This document shows, piece after piece, positions 31,898-40,281 of a stretch of 64,000 nucleotides of DNA. The stretch's first letter is position 1. The number at the start of each line of letters is the position of its first letter. The translations under genes were made by a program, and so were the position numbers. This DNA comes from Halomonas sp. UBA3074 (GTDB lineage Bacteria > Pseudomonadota > Gammaproteobacteria > Pseudomonadales > Halomonadaceae): positions 124,001 to 188,000 of the forward strand of contig NZ_DFBS01000045.1 in NCBI RefSeq assembly GCF_002366715.1. Direction: 5' to 3'. The notes beneath the pieces were generated by a model. The model had not been told where the DNA came from, did no database searches, and saw only the letters and a list, made by a program, of their open reading frames with translations.

Positions 31898-32482
31898 ATG
31901 TTGATACACCACAAGTGCAAGGGGCACTTCCTTCGGCCCGTGTTGCTGGTCACTGGTTTATGGCTGATGCCTTTTGCGATGGCCAGCAGTGTGACAGAAA
32001 ACGGCGAGTCGTTTGCGCGCAGCGTCGAAGAGGCGGGGCTGCGCTACACGCTGATCGGCAGTGGCGTGTTTCGTTACATGATCTGGACCGCGTATGCCGG
32101 GGCCTATTACCAGCTTGAAGGCGAAACCCAGCCGCAGCCGCTAAGCAATACGCCCCGGCGTCTTGAGCTCGCCTACTTCCATGCCATAGAAGCCAGCGAT
32201 TTTGCCGAGGCGACAGAGAAAACCCTTCAAGACACGCTCACGCTGTATGAATTTAACCAGATTGAAGCGCCCTTGGAGCGCCTCAATCAGCGCTATCGTG
32301 ATGTGGTCCCTGGTGATCGTTATCTACTTAGCTGGAACGGCGAGAAGCTGCGCCTGTCGCTCAATGGGGAAGTGCTGATCGAAGAGCAGAGCGCCGACTT
32401 TGCCAGCGCAATGTTTAGTATTTGGCTGGGCGAGCAACCACTGGACGACGACTTTCGCGATGCGCTTTTAGGGAGAAACTGA
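31898..32482 (+). CDS. Periplasmic chalcone-isomerase-like protein
   Basis: 194 aa. Signal peptide (about 1-30, ending AMA), then a domain of the chalcone isomerase-like family seen in many proteobacteria: RSVEEAGLRYTLIGSGVFRYMIWTAYAGAYY, LELAYFHAIEASDFAEATEKTL, and a C-terminal SIWLGEQPLDDDFRDALLG. No flavonoid pathway is expected here; relatives may bind fatty acids or other lipids. Stand-alone gene between a Usp gene and dtd. GAGG precedes the ATG. Confidence 0.8.
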   Translation: MLIHHKCKGHFLRPVLLVTGLWLMPFAMASSVTENGESFARSVEEAGLRYTLIGSGVFRYMIWTAYAGAYYQLEGETQPQPLSNTPRRLELAYFHAIEASDFAEATEKTLQDTLTLYEFNQIEAPLERLNQRYRDVVPGDRYLLSWNGEKLRLSLNGEVLIEEQSADFASAMFSIWLGEQPLDDDFRDALLGRN

Positions 32483-32547
32483 TGCCCTAAAGGAAAAGCG
32501 ATTGAGCGGCGGTTACAATAGCCGTTTGTTTGTCGTGGAGGGGCATT

Positions 32548-32985
32548 TTGAAAGCACTCATTCAGCGCGTGAAGCGCGCCAGCGTGGAAGTCGATGGGGA
32601 AATCATCGGCAGTATCGACCACGGGCTGCTGGCCCTGGTCGGGGTGGAGAAGCACGACGACGTCACTAGCGCAGAAAAGCTGCTGCACAAGCTCCTCCAC
32701 TACCGGGTATTCAGCGACGCCGATGGCAAGATGAACCAAAACCTCCAAAAGGTGAACGGTGGCCTGCTGCTCGTTTCCCAGTTCACGCTGGCGGCGGATA
32801 CCCGCAAAGGGCTGCGGCCTAGCTTCTCCAGCGCCGCTCCTCCCGCCCAGGGTGAAGCGCTGTTTGATTTGCTGGTAGCTCAGGCCCGCGCTGCCTGGCC
32901 GCATGTCGCTACCGGTGAGTTTGGCGCTGATATGCAGGTAGCGCTGGTCAACGATGGCCCGGTAACGTTTTTGCTCGAAAGCTAG
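32548..32985 (+). CDS. dtd: D-aminoacyl-tRNA deacylase
   Basis: 145 aa. Removes D-amino acids mischarged on tRNA. The SQFTLAADTRKG motif (catalytic Thr) and the cross-subunit NDGPVTF motif with its Gly-Pro are both present. The start is TTG at 32548, giving the invariant N-terminus MKALIQRVKRASVEVDG and a Shine-Dalgarno GGAGGGG a few bases upstream. An earlier in-frame TTG at 32530 has no such support. Converges on the ABC-F gene, 9 nt apart. Confidence 0.95.
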   Translation: MKALIQRVKRASVEVDGEIIGSIDHGLLALVGVEKHDDVTSAEKLLHKLLHYRVFSDADGKMNQNLQKVNGGLLLVSQFTLAADTRKGLRPSFSSAAPPAQGEALFDLLVAQARAAWPHVATGEFGADMQVALVNDGPVTFLLES

Positions 32986-32994
32986 CCCGGCGTG

Positions 32995-34974
32995 TTACTC
33001 GCTTGTCGTCTCTTCGCTGGCCAGCAGCTCGGCTTCCATGGTCTCCAGCGCCTCTTCAGCGCTGAGCCACTGCTGCTCTGACTGATCCAGACGTGCTTTA
33101 ATCTCCGCTTGCTGACTAAGCGTCTTGGTCAGTTCGGCTTTGCGAGTGCTGTCGGTGTAAAGCGCAGGGTCTGCCAGCACTTGCTCGACTTCTTCCAGGG
33201 CTTGTTGGGCATTTTCCATGGCTTTTTCAGCCTGATCACGCTGTTTTTTCAGCGGGCGGAGCTTCTCGCGCAGCTCCGCGGCGGCCTTGCGGGATGCTTT
33301 GCGTGCCTCGCGGCTATCACCGCTGGGTTGCTGGTTTTGACGCTCGGCCTTTTCGCCACGAGAGTCGCGGCGGCTCTCTTCCAGGCGCGCTTTGAGCCAA
33401 ACGCGGTAATCTTCCAAGTCTCCATCGAAAGGCTCGACGCGGTGATCCGCCACGCGCCAAAACTCATCCACCGTTGCCCGCAGCAGGTGACGGTCGTGAG
33501 ATACCAGAATCACCGTGCCTTCAAAGCTCGCGAGCGCCTGGGTCAGCGCCTCGCGCATCTCAAGATCCAGGTGGTTAGTGGGCTCATCGAGCAGCAACAG
33601 GTTGGGTTTTTGCCAGGCGACGAGGGCCAGTGCCAAGCGGGCTTTTTCCCCGCCGGAGTAGTTGGCGACGGTGCCAAAGGCGTCATCGCCCTTAAACCCG
33701 AAGCCGCCCAGGAAGTTGCGAATCTCCTGGTCGCTGGCAGTAGGAGAAAGGCGCTGCACATGGACAAAAGGCGTCGAGGTAACGTCCAACCCTTCGAGCT
33801 GATGCTGAGCGAAGTAGCCGATAGCCAAGTGTTCACCGGGAACGCGCTTGCCATTAAGCAGTTCCAGCTCGCCGGTAAGTGACTTGATGAGCGTCGACTT
33901 ACCCGCGCCGTTGGGACCCAACAGGCCAATGCGGCTGCCGGGCAGCAGGGTGACGTTGACCTTGTCCAGCTGGATATTGTCGTCGCTTCCATCGCCCGTT
34001 TTACCGCGATAGCCTAGCTGAGCCTGATCCAGCACCAGCAGTGGGTGCGAAGTTTTGTCGGCGGCGGGTAGCGTGAAGTGGAAGGGGGAGTCCACGTGGG
34101 CGATGGCGATATCTTCCATGCGCTCGAGCATTTTGACCCGGCTCTGGGCCTGCTTGGCCTTGGTCGCCTTGGCTTTAAAGCGGGCGATAAAGCGCTCGAT
34201 CTCTTCCCGGCGCGCTTGCTGTTTGGCCGCTTCGGCCTGCTGCAGGGCAAGCTTTTCGGCGCGGGTGCGCTCGAACTGTGAGTAATTGCCGCGGTAAAGC
34301 TCCAGCGTTTGGTGGTGCATGTGCACGATGTGATCGCACACTGCGTCCAAAAAGTCTCGGTCGTGGGAAATCAGTAGCAGCGTGCCGGGGTAGCGGGTCA
34401 GCCACTGTTCCAGCCACAGCAGGGCGTCCAGGTCCAGGTGGTTGGTGGGCTCGTCCAGCAGTAGCAGGTCGGAGGGCATAAACAGGGTGCGGGCCAAATT
34501 GACGCGCATTCGCCAGCCACCGGAAAACGCGGAAAGTGGCCGGCTGAGGTCGGTCTGCACAAAGCCTAGCCCCACCAGCAACTGCGCTGCGCGGGATTCC
34601 GCGCGGTAGCCATCCAGGGTTTCGATCAACCCGTGCAACTCGGCTTCGCGGTGGGCTTCACCGGCTTCACGAGCGGCCAATAAGTCGGCTTCTGCCTGAC
34701 GTAGCGCCACGTCGCCATCAAGTACATACTCGATAATTGGGCGGTCGAGGGCGTCGACTTCCTGGGCCATATGCGCAATGCGCTGACCGCCACTCATCTC
34801 GACATCACCTTGGTCGGGTGCAAGCTCGCCCAGCAGGAGTTTGAACAGGCTCGATTTGCCGGCGCCGTTTGCCCCGATAATGCCCGCCTTGACGCCGTTG
34901 TTCAGGGTCACGTCGGCATTGTCGAGTAGCGTTTGCGTGCCGCGTTGCAGAGCGACTTGGCGCAGTGCGATCAT
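32995..34974 (-). CDS. yheS: ABC-F family ATPase, YheS-like
   Basis: 659 aa soluble protein with two ABC domains and no membrane part. Domain 1: Walker A GANGAGKSS (34-42), signature FSGGWRMR, Walker B LLLLDEPTNHLD. Linker with basic RFKAKATKAKQAQSRVKMLERM (the P-site tRNA interaction motif). Domain 2: GPNGAGKST, YSGGEKARLAL, LLLLDEPTNHLD. The C-terminal 130 residues are a charged coiled coil. ABC-F proteins act on the ribosome, relieving stalled states; the sequence is closest to YheS. Confidence 0.93.
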   Translation of the reverse strand: MIALRQVALQRGTQTLLDNADVTLNNGVKAGIIGANGAGKSSLFKLLLGELAPDQGDVEMSGGQRIAHMAQEVDALDRPIIEYVLDGDVALRQAEADLLAAREAGEAHREAELHGLIETLDGYRAESRAAQLLVGLGFVQTDLSRPLSAFSGGWRMRVNLARTLFMPSDLLLLDEPTNHLDLDALLWLEQWLTRYPGTLLLISHDRDFLDAVCDHIVHMHHQTLELYRGNYSQFERTRAEKLALQQAEAAKQQARREEIERFIARFKAKATKAKQAQSRVKMLERMEDIAIAHVDSPFHFTLPAADKTSHPLLVLDQAQLGYRGKTGDGSDDNIQLDKVNVTLLPGSRIGLLGPNGAGKSTLIKSLTGELELLNGKRVPGEHLAIGYFAQHQLEGLDVTSTPFVHVQRLSPTASDQEIRNFLGGFGFKGDDAFGTVANYSGGEKARLALALVAWQKPNLLLLDEPTNHLDLEMREALTQALASFEGTVILVSHDRHLLRATVDEFWRVADHRVEPFDGDLEDYRVWLKARLEESRRDSRGEKAERQNQQPSGDSREARKASRKAAAELREKLRPLKKQRDQAEKAMENAQQALEEVEQVLADPALYTDSTRKAELTKTLSQQAEIKARLDQSEQQWLSAEEALETMEAELLASEETTSE

Positions 34975-35003
34975 GCTTTCTCCGGAAATAAGTGGGTCAT
35001 ACG

Positions 35004-35591
35004 ATGCTTGAGTCTACTGCGCTTGATTCTACCCGATTGCAGCGCCTACAGCAGACACCGTTATGGGATTTTGCGCTGGCGCTCTACGCCAAGCCCGGTG
35101 TGGAAGCTGCTTGCCTGACGCTGCAAGAGCAGGGCGACCAGGATGTGTGTGAGGTACTGTTTCACTGCTGGCTCTACGCAAGCGGTTTAGAAGTGCTGCC
35201 TGATGCGGTCGCCCGCCAGCGCGAGCAGCGCCTGCAATGGCAAGGGCGTGTTACGGAAGTATTGCGGTCGCTACGCCGAGAGTTAAAAGCCTCGGCAGCG
35301 TCTAGTGAGTCAGTGAAAGCCCTGCGGGAAACTATTAAGCAGGCAGAGCTAATGGCCGAGCGTGAGAACCTTCAACGTTGGCAAATGTGGGTTTATGAGC
35401 CAAAAGGCGATGAGCAGCGTATGAGAAATATCGCCGAAAATCCACAAAGTTCGGCTATTTGGTTGCGAAATCAGCTGTCAACTTTAAAAAATGAAACGCA
35501 GTCCGGTCCTCACTTAAATGACCAGGCGGCCTTGCTTGAGGCGCTACAAACGCTTACTTGTCAGCTTGACCCTCGTCAAGGAGCGCGCTAG
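35004..35591 (+). CDS. TIGR02444 family protein
   Basis: 195 aa soluble protein. The N-terminal third, PLWDFALALYAKPGVEAACLTLQEQGDQDVCEVLFHCWLYASG (residues about 19-61), is the conserved core of TIGR02444, a family found beside yheS in Pseudomonas and Halomonas. The rest is helical with charged residues. Function unknown. ATG 35004 is used; a GTG at 34992 is an equally possible start. Divergent from yheS with only 29 nt between the two starts. Confidence 0.8.
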   Translation: MLESTALDSTRLQRLQQTPLWDFALALYAKPGVEAACLTLQEQGDQDVCEVLFHCWLYASGLEVLPDAVARQREQRLQWQGRVTEVLRSLRRELKASAASSESVKALRETIKQAELMAERENLQRWQMWVYEPKGDEQRMRNIAENPQSSAIWLRNQLSTLKNETQSGPHLNDQAALLEALQTLTCQLDPRQGAR

Positions 35592-35772
35592 CCTGAATTT
35601 AAGCTGATTTTGAAATACCTAGCGTTATTGGCGGGCTAACACCATAAAAGCAACATCTTGTCTGTTAGTGAACGATCAATAGCGGATAACAGTGTCGTGT
35701 TGAGATACGCGTGGATTATCTAGGTTCTTGCGCACTTGTATAGCGCGCTTACCACTGAAAGGGGAACACCGT

Positions 35773-36819
35773 ATGAAGGCAAGCAAACCCGTATTTAATC
35801 GTTCTGTCACCACTAAGCTAGTGACTACGGCAAGCGTGGGTGCACTGTTGATGGGCATGACGGCTGTCGCGCAAGCGGATAACTGGCGTTATGCCCATGA
35901 AGAGTACGAAGGCGACGTACAGGATGTATTTGCCTATGCATTTAAAGAGCATATCGAAGAAAATTCTGATCACACGGTTCAAGTTTATCGTTTTGGTGAG
36001 CTTGGTGAGTCTGACGATATTATGGAGCAGACTCAAAACGGTATTCTGCAGTTTGTGAACCAGTCGCCAGGCTTTACCGGCGCGTTGATTCCTGAAGCGC
36101 AGATTTTCTTCATTCCTTACCTACTGCCTACCGACGAAGAAACCGTACTTGAGTTTTTCGACGAAAGTGAAGCCATCAACGAGATGTTCCCAGAGCTTTA
36201 CGCCGAGCAAGGTCTAGAACTGCTGAAGATGTATCCAGAAGGCGAAATGGTTATTACCACCAATGAGCCTTTCTCAACGCCGGATGAGCTGGATAACAAA
36301 AAAATTCGCACCATGACCAACCCGCTATTGACGGAAACCTACGACGCTTTTGGTGCAACGCCTACGCCGTTGCCGTGGGGTGAAGTTTACGGTGGCCTGC
36401 AGACCGGCATCATCGATGGTCAAGAGAACCCGATTTTCTGGATCGAATCCGGTGGCTTGTACGAAGTCTCTCCGCACCTGACCTTTACCGGTCACGGCTG
36501 GTTCACGACGGCGATGATGGCCAACCAGGACTTCTACGAAGGTTTGTCTGAAGACGACCAAACGTTGGTGAATGAAGCCTCTGAAGCTGCGTATGACCAC
36601 ACCATTGAGCACATCAAAGGTTTGGCGGAAGAGTCGCTAGCGAAAATTCAGGAAGCCTCAGACGAGGTGACCGTCACGCGTCTGGACGAAGAGCAGATCC
36701 AAGCCTTCCGCGACCGTGCCCCGCAGGTCGAAGAAGCCTTCTTGGAGATGACCGGTGAAGATGGCAAAGAGCTACTTGAGCAGTTTAAAGCTGACCTTGA
36801 AGCCGTCACTAACGAGTAA
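35773..36819 (+). CDS. teaA: Ectoine/hydroxyectoine-binding TRAP protein TeaA
   Basis: 348 aa periplasmic protein; signal peptide 1-35 ending AQA. The mature start DNWRYAHEEYEGDVQDVFA matches Halomonas elongata TeaA, and E44 (mature E9) corresponds to the ectoine-contacting glutamate. IRTMTNPLL, GATPTPLPWGEVYGGLQTGIIDGQENPIFWIESGG and LTFTGHGWFTTAMMANQDFY also fit and supply the Arg, Trp and Phe of the binding cage. Ectoine is recovered through this system when it leaks out under salt stress. ATG 35773 has AGGGGA upstream. A terminator separates it from teaB. Confidence 0.95.
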   Translation: MKASKPVFNRSVTTKLVTTASVGALLMGMTAVAQADNWRYAHEEYEGDVQDVFAYAFKEHIEENSDHTVQVYRFGELGESDDIMEQTQNGILQFVNQSPGFTGALIPEAQIFFIPYLLPTDEETVLEFFDESEAINEMFPELYAEQGLELLKMYPEGEMVITTNEPFSTPDELDNKKIRTMTNPLLTETYDAFGATPTPLPWGEVYGGLQTGIIDGQENPIFWIESGGLYEVSPHLTFTGHGWFTTAMMANQDFYEGLSEDDQTLVNEASEAAYDHTIEHIKGLAEESLAKIQEASDEVTVTRLDEEQIQAFRDRAPQVEEAFLEMTGEDGKELLEQFKADLEAVTNE

Positions 36820-36853
36820 TCTGCCTAAGCCGTTCTGGCATAGGTGATGTATC

Positions 36854-36881
36854 AAGGGGCAGCAACGGCTGCCCCTTTTTT
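36854..36881 (+). terminator. Terminator between teaA and teaB
   Basis: Perfect 10-bp stem AAGGGGCAGC/GCTGCCCCTT with an AACG loop and an extended T-run, 35 nt after teaA. The remaining gap to teaB (36882-37107) has no gene; a separate teaBCD promoter is likely there but I cannot place it with confidence. Confidence 0.88.
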
Positions 36882-37107
36882 GTTGCGCTGGTTCGTGTTG
36901 ATAGTGGGCAAAGAGATTACCCAGGTTACCGTTAGTTACGTACATCTAGCGTTGAATCACCAGCGGCGCCATGCCGTTACGCTAGAGTGGAAGCCTGCTT
37001 AATAGTGCGAGAAAGCTTTGCAATCGATAGGTCTAAGAGAGCGCTGTGTTAATTGTGCTGGCGGCATTGAACGGATGCCGTTAAAGCCGTAAGGAAGGAG
37101 TCCGGCC

Positions 37108-37686
37108 ATGACCGATGAAGAGATGGAAAAGAGTTACCGCTCCGGTTTGCCGGGGGTGTTAGGAGTGATCGACACTGCAATTAGCAAAATAGAAGCCGTG
37201 ATTCTCGCGATGGGTGTTTTGCTAATGGCGCTGAATACGGTCATCAACGTGGTTGCCCGTTTTGTGTTTGGCAACAGCATCATGTTTTCCGGCGAATTAA
37301 ACCGCATATTGATCATTATGATCACCTTCGCCGGAATTGGTTACGCCGCTCGCCATGGCCGTCATATTCGTATGTCGGCTATTTACGATGCGTTGCCAGT
37401 GGGTGGGCGCAAAGTGCTGATGATTGGTATCGCGCTGTTTACCTCGCTGGTGATGTTTTTCCTCCTTTACTACTCCGTTGTTTATATCGTTGATTTGTAT
37501 AGCAAAGGGCGCGTTTTGCCCTCTTTGGGGTTGCCGGTGTGGATTATCTACCTATGGGTGCCGATGGGCTTTTTAATCACCGGTATTCAATACCTGCTGA
37601 CCGCGGTTAAAAATTTCACGTCCCACGATGTCTACCTCTCGACGGGCGTGGTGGATGGTTACAAAGACACGGAAACTGAAGTCTAA
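37108..37686 (+). CDS. teaB: Ectoine TRAP transporter small membrane subunit TeaB
   Basis: 192 aa with four transmembrane helices (about 30-52, 65-82, 103-127, 146-168); a DctQ-family protein. VVARFVFGNSIMFSGELNRILIIMITFAGIGYAARHGRHIRMSAIYD is the family core. Strong Shine-Dalgarno GGAAGGAG 8 nt before the ATG. Identified as TeaB by its place between teaA and teaC-teaD. Confidence 0.94.
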   Translation: MTDEEMEKSYRSGLPGVLGVIDTAISKIEAVILAMGVLLMALNTVINVVARFVFGNSIMFSGELNRILIIMITFAGIGYAARHGRHIRMSAIYDALPVGGRKVLMIGIALFTSLVMFFLLYYSVVYIVDLYSKGRVLPSLGLPVWIIYLWVPMGFLITGIQYLLTAVKNFTSHDVYLSTGVVDGYKDTETEV

Positions 37687-37716
37687 CGCGGGGCACTGCA
37701 CCCTAGGGGAACAGCT

Positions 37717-39000
37717 ATGACGACAATAATGGTTACTACCATGATTGCCCTGCTGCTGCTGGGCTTTCCAATGATGATTCCGCTGATTACCGCTGCGATC
37801 ATCGGCTTCTACATGATGTTTAACGGCTTCGGCCAGATGGATACTCTAATCCAGCAGATGATGGCCGGTATACGCCCCGCCTCGCTGATTGCTGTGCCCA
37901 TGTTTATTCTTGCCGCTGATATTATGACCCGTGGCCAGTCTGCTAACCGATTGATTGAAATGGTCATGTCGTTTATTGGCCATATTAAAGGTGGCTTAGC
38001 GGTGAGCACGGCAGCTTCGTGTACGCTATTTGGTGCCGTGTCGGGGTCAACACAGGCAACGGTGGTCGCTGTTGGTTCACCGCTGCGCCCGAAAATGCTT
38101 AAAGCGGGCTATTCTGACTCGTTTACGCTCGCGCTGATTATTAACGCCAGCGACATTGCCTTTTTGATCCCACCCAGTATCGGCATGATTATTTACGGGG
38201 TTATCTCGGGTACCTCCATCGGCGAACTGTTTATTGCCGGTATTGGGCCAGGGCTGATGATCCTGTTTATGTTTTCTGCTTACTGCATTATCTACGCCAT
38301 CGTTAAAGATGTGCCCACTGAGCCTAAATCGAGCTGGAAAGAGCGCGCCAAAGCCGTTCAACAAGCGCTATGGCCGCTCGGCTTTCCGGTGATTATTGTT
38401 GGCGGCATCTATGGTGGTATTTTTAGCCCGACCGAAGCCGCCGCTGCCTGTGTGCTGTACGCCATTCTGCTTGAGTTTGTGGTGTTCCGCTCACTCAAAA
38501 TGAATGATATTTACGCCATTGCAAAATCCACCGGTTTAATCACTGCCGTGGTGTTTATTCTGGTGGCCGTCGGCAACGGCTTCTCGTGGATTATCTCCTT
38601 TGCCCAGATCCCGCAAATGATTCTGGAAGCAGTGGGCATCAATGAAGCTGGGCCAACGGGCGTTCTGATCGCTATTTGTATCGCTTTTTTCGTTGCCTGC
38701 ATGTTCGTCGACCCCATTGTGGTCATCCTGGTATTGACGCCCATCTTTACCCCGGCGATCGAGGCCACCGGACTCGACCCTGTGCTGGTGGGCATATTGA
38801 TTACGCTACAGGTGGCGATCGGCTCGGCAACGCCCCCTTTCGGGTGCGATATCTTTACCGCGATTGCGATTTTCAAACGCCCCTACTGGGATGTCATCAA
38901 AGGAACACCGCCGTTTATTTTCATGCTGATTTTAGCGGCCGCCCTATTGATTATGTTCCCGCAAATTGCGCTGTTCCTGCGTGATGTTGCCTTCCGCTAA
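37717..39000 (+). CDS. teaC: Ectoine TRAP transporter large membrane subunit TeaC
   Basis: 427 aa, about 12 transmembrane helices, DctM family. AVPMFILAADIMTRGQSANRLIEMV, FGAVSGSTQATVVAVGS, DIAFLIPPSIGMIIYGVISG and IGSATPPFGCDIFTAIAIFKRPYWDVIKG are the characteristic segments. It follows teaB by 30 nt and precedes teaD by 21 nt, so teaBCD is one transcription unit. Confidence 0.95.
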   Translation: MTTIMVTTMIALLLLGFPMMIPLITAAIIGFYMMFNGFGQMDTLIQQMMAGIRPASLIAVPMFILAADIMTRGQSANRLIEMVMSFIGHIKGGLAVSTAASCTLFGAVSGSTQATVVAVGSPLRPKMLKAGYSDSFTLALIINASDIAFLIPPSIGMIIYGVISGTSIGELFIAGIGPGLMILFMFSAYCIIYAIVKDVPTEPKSSWKERAKAVQQALWPLGFPVIIVGGIYGGIFSPTEAAAACVLYAILLEFVVFRSLKMNDIYAIAKSTGLITAVVFILVAVGNGFSWIISFAQIPQMILEAVGINEAGPTGVLIAICIAFFVACMFVDPIVVILVLTPIFTPAIEATGLDPVLVGILITLQVAIGSATPPFGCDIFTAIAIFKRPYWDVIKGTPPFIFMLILAAALLIMFPQIALFLRDVAFR

Positions 39001-39021
39001 ACAGCCACAAGGAGTACGCGA

Positions 39022-39465
39022 ATGTTTAATCGCATATTGGTCCCGGTGGATGGCTCGAAAGGCGCCTTGAGGGCGCTGGAGAAGGCGGTAGGCTTGCATA
39101 TGCTAACGGGCGCCGAGCTTTATCTGCTGTGTGTGTTTAAGCACCACAGTCTGTTGGAAGCGTCGCTCTCTATGGTGCGGCCTAATCAATTGGATATTCC
39201 TGACGATGCTTTAAAGGAGTACGCCACTGAGATCGCTGTGCACGCAAAATCACACGCTATCGAGTTAGGCGCCGATGACGCCCGTGTTCGCGCCTTTGTG
39301 AAAGGCGGTCGCCCGTCGCGTATTATTGTGCGCTTTGCCCGTAAGCGAGAGTGCGACCTGATTGTGATTGGCGCCCAAGGCACCAACGGCGAAAAGAACC
39401 CTCTCTTGGGTAGCGTTTCCCAGCGGGTGGCGGGCGCGGCACACTGTCCCACCTTGGTGGTTTAA
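39022..39465 (+). CDS. teaD: TRAP-associated universal stress protein TeaD
   Basis: 147 aa, the length of Halomonas elongata TeaD, a single Usp domain. The ATP-binding pattern G-2x-G-9x-G(S) is intact at G117, G120, G130 (GAQGTNGEKNPLLGS). In Halomonas elongata TeaD is a nucleotide-dependent negative regulator of TeaABC transport. AGGAG precedes the ATG. A very stable hairpin follows. Confidence 0.94.
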   Translation: MFNRILVPVDGSKGALRALEKAVGLHMLTGAELYLLCVFKHHSLLEASLSMVRPNQLDIPDDALKEYATEIAVHAKSHAIELGADDARVRAFVKGGRPSRIIVRFARKRECDLIVIGAQGTNGEKNPLLGSVSQRVAGAAHCPTLVV

Positions 39466-39501
39466 ATCCGCTAAACCTCTCTTCTATTTTATGGTCTTAT
39501 G

Positions 39502-39544
39502 AACACCCACCGCGCCAGGGATGCAGCCTGGCGCGGTGGGTGTT
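39502..39544 (+). terminator. 18-bp perfect inverted repeat after teaD
   Basis: Arms 39502-39519 and 39527-39544 pair without mismatch around a 7-nt loop. No T-run follows, so it may act as a strong terminator, a barrier to exonucleases at the teaBCD 3' end, or a mobile-repeat unit. It lies 37 nt after teaD. Confidence 0.6.
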
Positions 39545-39597
39545 AGTCTTCAAGCGATACTGATTGGCGTTCGGCGCCGCGATAAAAAGGATGTTTT

Positions 39598-40278
39598 ATG
39601 AAACAACTGCTATCTACAACGGCTCTGACGAGTTTGCTATTGGTTGCCCCTTTTGCAGCAGCAGCCCCCGAAACGGATGAACAGCGTTTAGCGTATAGCC
39701 TGGGCGTTACTCTGGGCGAAAGCATGCAGGCCGACATCGAAGACCTCGACTTAGACGCGTTTAACGACGGCATGAGCGATGTATTCGAGGGTAATGAGTT
39801 AGCCCTTACGGAAGAAGAGATGACCGAAGCGTTGATGGCGTTCCAAGAGCAGTCCATGCAAGCGCGGGAAGCAGAAGCGGAAGAGATGGCGCAAAACAAC
39901 CTTGAAGAGGGTGAAGCCTTCCTGGCCGAGAACGCTGAGCGCGAAGAAGTTAACGTGACGGATTCTGGTCTGCAGTATGAAGAGCTCGAATCGGGCGATG
40001 GTGCGACGCCTGGCCCGGAAGATACTGTCGAGGTGAACTACGAAGGCATGCTATTAGATGGCACGGTGTTCGATAGCTCCTTTGAGCGCGGCGAATCCGT
40101 CAGCTTCCAGACTAATCAAGTGATCGAAGGTTGGCAGGAAGCGCTGCAAATGATGAGTGTTGGCGATAGCTGGATGCTGTATATCCCCGCTGATATTGCC
40201 TATGGCGAAAATGGCCAAGGCCCAATTGGGCCCAATGAAGTACTGACGTTCCGCGTTGACCTGTTAGGCGTCGAATAA
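39598..40278 (+). CDS. Periplasmic FKBP-type peptidyl-prolyl isomerase (Mip/FkpA-like)
   Basis: 226 aa. Signal peptide 1-22 (ending AAA), an N-terminal dimerisation helix region (ETDEQRLAYSLGVTLGESMQADI) and a C-terminal FKBP domain (about 130-226) with VEVNYEGMLLDGTVFDSSFERGESVSF, VIEGWQEALQMMSVGDSWMLYIPADIAYGENG and VLTFRVDLLGVE. Very acidic, typical of halophile periplasm. The next gene starts 3 nt after its stop, so the two may be co-translated. Confidence 0.93.
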   Translation: MKQLLSTTALTSLLLVAPFAAAAPETDEQRLAYSLGVTLGESMQADIEDLDLDAFNDGMSDVFEGNELALTEEEMTEALMAFQEQSMQAREAEAEEMAQNNLEEGEAFLAENAEREEVNVTDSGLQYEELESGDGATPGPEDTVEVNYEGMLLDGTVFDSSFERGESVSFQTNQVIEGWQEALQMMSVGDSWMLYIPADIAYGENGQGPIGPNEVLTFRVDLLGVE

Positions 40279-40281
40279 GCG

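Noticed and set aside
33109..33882. 257-codon plus-strand frame opposite the ABC-F gene
   Set aside because: Antisense shadow; the minus strand carries both complete ABC domains.
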